Source: an uncultured Clostridia bacterium (GTDB lineage Bacteria; Bacillota; Clostridia; Oscillospirales; Ruminococcaceae). From it: DNA of 6,471 nucleotides. The position numbers and the translations under genes were made by a program. The notes beneath the pieces are model-generated. The model did not search any database and was not told the origin of the DNA. It saw only the letters and a list, made by a program, of their open reading frames with translations. The stretch lies in the NCBI GenBank assembly GCA_947175045.1, contig CAMWLH010000123.1, forward strand, positions 1 through 6,471, read 5' to 3'. Each line of letters opens with the position of its first letter. Position 1 is the first letter of the stretch. Shown piece by piece: positions 5,073-6,471 of the stretch.

Positions 5073-6183
5073 TTACGCAACAAGGTTGAGCCTGTCAACG
5101 CACTTTTTCTTCATCTCCATAGAGGAATGAACATAACGGTTGAGTGATGTTTACGCTCGAGTGACCAAGCAACTCACTCACAGTCTTGGCATCGAAACCG
5201 CTCTCAATGCAAACGGTAGCATAGGTGTGACGGAGCAGATGAAAGTTGGCACTGCGCACGCCACAATCCTTTAACACTGCCTTGAAGCGATTCTGCATGG
5301 TGCGGGGCTCTACGGGTTTGTTAGTACCCGATAAAATAAAGTTACCGTCGACGTGCCTGTTTTGCCTCAGAATGTCCAAAACAAATGAAGGAAGCGGAAC
5401 ATCTCTCACCGAGGTCTTGCTCTTGGGAGAGGTTATTTCAATCGCCGTCTTGCTGCCACCGGAACTTCTCGAAACACGCTGAACCGTCTTTGAAACGTGT
5501 ATAATCCCATTCTGAAAATCAATATCATCCCAAGTGAGAGCGCACAACTCGCCTATGCGAAGCCCCGAATACATTGTAAGAAGTATTCCCAAATTGCTCT
5601 CGGTGAGATTGCATTGAAGATAACTCTGAAGTCTGCCTCGCTCATCTTTGTTGAAAACTTTAGTTTCCTTGCTTTCGGATTTGGGCACAGAAATGTTCCG
5701 CATGGGGTTTCTAAACCCATATTCACGTTCCGCGTACTTCGCAACGGATCGCATTACTACAAGGATATCGTGAACACTTTTCGCCGACAGACCGCCGAAT
5801 CCGTTCACTTTGCCGAATTTCAGCATATAGTCCGAAAACTCATTTATAATAGGTGTACCCAGTTCGCCGTAGCTAATGTCTTCAAAATAAGGGATAATGT
5901 GCTTGTTAATCAGCTTTTCATAACAGCAGTAGCTTGAATGCTTGACCCGCAGCTTCGCGGACGCAGGCCATTCGTGGCAAAGCTCCTTAAAGGTTTTATC
6001 GCAGGTTTTCTCTGCGGAGTTTCCCATGCCAGCATAGGCACAAAGCATTTTCTCCTTTATCTCGGAAAGGCTTTTCGCATACAAATATCTGTACTTGATC
6101 TTGCCGTTATCGTCATATCCGAGAGGAATTCGCCCCTCATACCGACCGTCTTTTCTCTTGTAAATGTTCATTGCATTCCTCAT
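5073..6183 (-). pseudogene. Phage/ICE-type tyrosine recombinase (integrase), frameshifted at the catalytic Tyr
   Basis: Site-specific recombinase of the Tn916/lambdoid kind. It has an N-terminal AP2-like arm-binding region (MNIYKRKDGRYEGRIP...), a core-binding SAM-like domain (~62-160), and a catalytic domain with Arg209 (GLRIGE), Lys254, His315-x-x-Arg318 (HLLRH) and His341 (LGHSS). After NIT (345-347) the frame reads QPLCSFLYGDEE to a TGA at 5095. The alternative frame reads LNRYVHSSMEMKKK to a TAA at 5073, supplying the catalytic Tyr (351, codon 5135-5133). A 2-base loss at about 5142-5146, for example one CA from ATCACACTC, explains this; repaired length is 370 residues. As read, the enzyme cannot recombine. 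AAAGGA lies 8 nt before ATG 6183; ATG 6171 is also possible. Confidence 0.88.
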
Positions 6184-6209
6184 TGTTGTTTCCTTTCCGA
6201 CGCTTGGTC

Positions 6210-6222
6210 TGACGGCTGAAAA
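6210..6222 (+). repeat. 13-nt direct repeat, copy upstream of the recombinase
   Basis: Exact second copy of TGACGGCTGAAAA (the other is 5058-5070). Here it also forms the left arm of a hairpin, which the first copy lacks. Confidence 0.45.
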
Positions 6223-6235
6223 AATTATTCAGCCG
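6213..6235 (+). terminator. Hairpin with downstream T-rich tract
   Basis: CGGCTGAA (6213-6220) pairs perfectly with TTCAGCCG (6228-6235) around a 7-nt AT loop. On the plus strand, a T-rich stretch (AGTTTTTTGATTTTTT) follows five bases later, so it could end transcripts coming from the left. On the minus strand it lies in the leader of the recombinase and has no T-tract; there it might affect recombinase expression. Confidence 0.45.
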
Positions 6236-6267
6236 AATTAGTTTTTTGATTTTTTACAAATTAGGGC

Positions 6268-6296
6268 TTTACAAATCATGTTTTATGTGGTATAAT
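6268..6296 (+). promoter_or_regulatory. Plus-strand sigma-A promoter
   Basis: TTTACA (6268-6273) and TATAAT (6291-6296) are 17 bp apart, with TG-rich sequence (ATGTGG) just before the -10 box. It points right, away from the recombinase, and transcription would start near 6303. No ORF begins between it and the terminator at 6385-6422. Confidence 0.72.
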
Positions 6297-6302
6297 AAAG
6301 CA

Positions 6303-6425
6303 GACAGGGGACGCTTTAATTATAGCGCATTACCCCAAACCGCAGTATTATCACATTCACATATTTGAAGATTTTGCGAAACAAAAAAGCAAGTACGGGC
6401 AGTTCACACCGTACTTGCTTTTCAT
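6303..6425 (+). ncRNA. Candidate small RNA of about 120 nt
   Basis: A good promoter and an intrinsic terminator enclose about 120 nt without a plausible ORF. Near the 5' end, GGGG-A-CGCT pairs with AGCG-CATTA-CCCC (6307-6336), an internal-loop hairpin; an A-rich single-stranded middle follows, then the terminator stem. I recognise no known RNA family. It may instead be the leader of a gene beyond the right edge, with the hairpin acting as an attenuator. Confidence 0.42.
6385..6422 (+). terminator. Strong, probably bidirectional intrinsic terminator
   Basis: AAAAGCAAGTACGG (6385-6398) and CCGTACTTGCTTTT (6409-6422) form a perfect 14-bp stem around a 10-nt loop. A-rich sequence on the left and T-rich on the right would support termination in either direction, so it could also end a minus-strand gene lying beyond the right edge. 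Confidence 0.8.
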
Positions 6426-6471
6426 TTCAAAAAAATATCCGATATGCGATTTTTCATGCGCTATGTTGCGC

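Noticed and set aside
4874..5098. Longer AgrA starting at 5098
   Set aside because: The extra 75 residues cross the promoter and the recombinase 3' end; the receiver domain and a good ribosome-binding site point to 4873.
6322..6464. 9-bp inverted repeat ATAGCGCAT (6322-6330) / ATGCGCTAT (6456-6464)
   Set aside because: Short and 125 nt apart; such a pair is not improbable by chance, and the left copy is already part of another hairpin.

Overview
The window is AT-rich DNA (roughly 40% GC by eye) with Gram-positive Shine-Dalgarno sequences, sigma-A type promoters spaced at 17 bp, and a peptide quorum-sensing locus of the agr type. The peptide has the clostridial 'xQPKxP' tail, which suggests a Clostridia-class Firmicute, probably an anaerobic gut-type lineage. 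All protein genes recognised lie on the minus strand, so the biological order runs from high to low coordinates.

Layout in transcription order. (1) 6471-6190 is intergenic. It holds a plus-strand promoter followed about 90 nt later by a strong intrinsic terminator with no ORF between them, a candidate small RNA. (2) 6183-5073 is a phage/ICE-type tyrosine recombinase with a 2-base frame disruption just before its catalytic tyrosine, flanked by an exact 13-nt direct repeat. (3) 4923-4157 is a promoter and a LytTR response regulator (agrA-like), interrupted by an in-frame TAG. (4) 4160-2878 is an AgrC-like GHKL histidine kinase, overlapping agrA by ATGA and split by a one-base frameshift; an intrinsic terminator follows at 2868-2831. 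(5) 2830-1960 is an AgrA-type operator, promoter, agrD (autoinducer precursor) and agrB (processing protease), both apparently intact. (6) 1901-1788 is a second copy of the agrD operator, promoter and ribosome-binding site, colinear over 114 nt, followed by a non-coding leader of about 345 nt. (7) 1479-1033 is a 148-residue protein of unknown function. (8) 1027 to beyond the left edge is a protein whose N-terminal region resembles the ADP-ribosyl cyclase (CD38-like) fold, followed by tandem 14-residue repeats.

How the parts would work together. AgrD would be cut and cyclised by AgrB, the thiolactone sensed by AgrC, and phosphorylated AgrA would bind the ACAGTTCGCG direct repeats. The geometry parallels S. 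aureus P2/P3: one operator has two perfect half-sites and drives agrDB; the other has one perfect and one degenerate half-site and faces a long leader and a possible effector operon. The effector operon, with a toxin-like repeat protein preceded by a small partner, would then be quorum-controlled. As sequenced, however, both signal-reception genes are broken while signal production is intact. This is either a signal-sending, signal-deaf state or a set of sequence errors. A third lesion in the recombinase suggests general decay of a formerly mobile region or an error-prone assembly.
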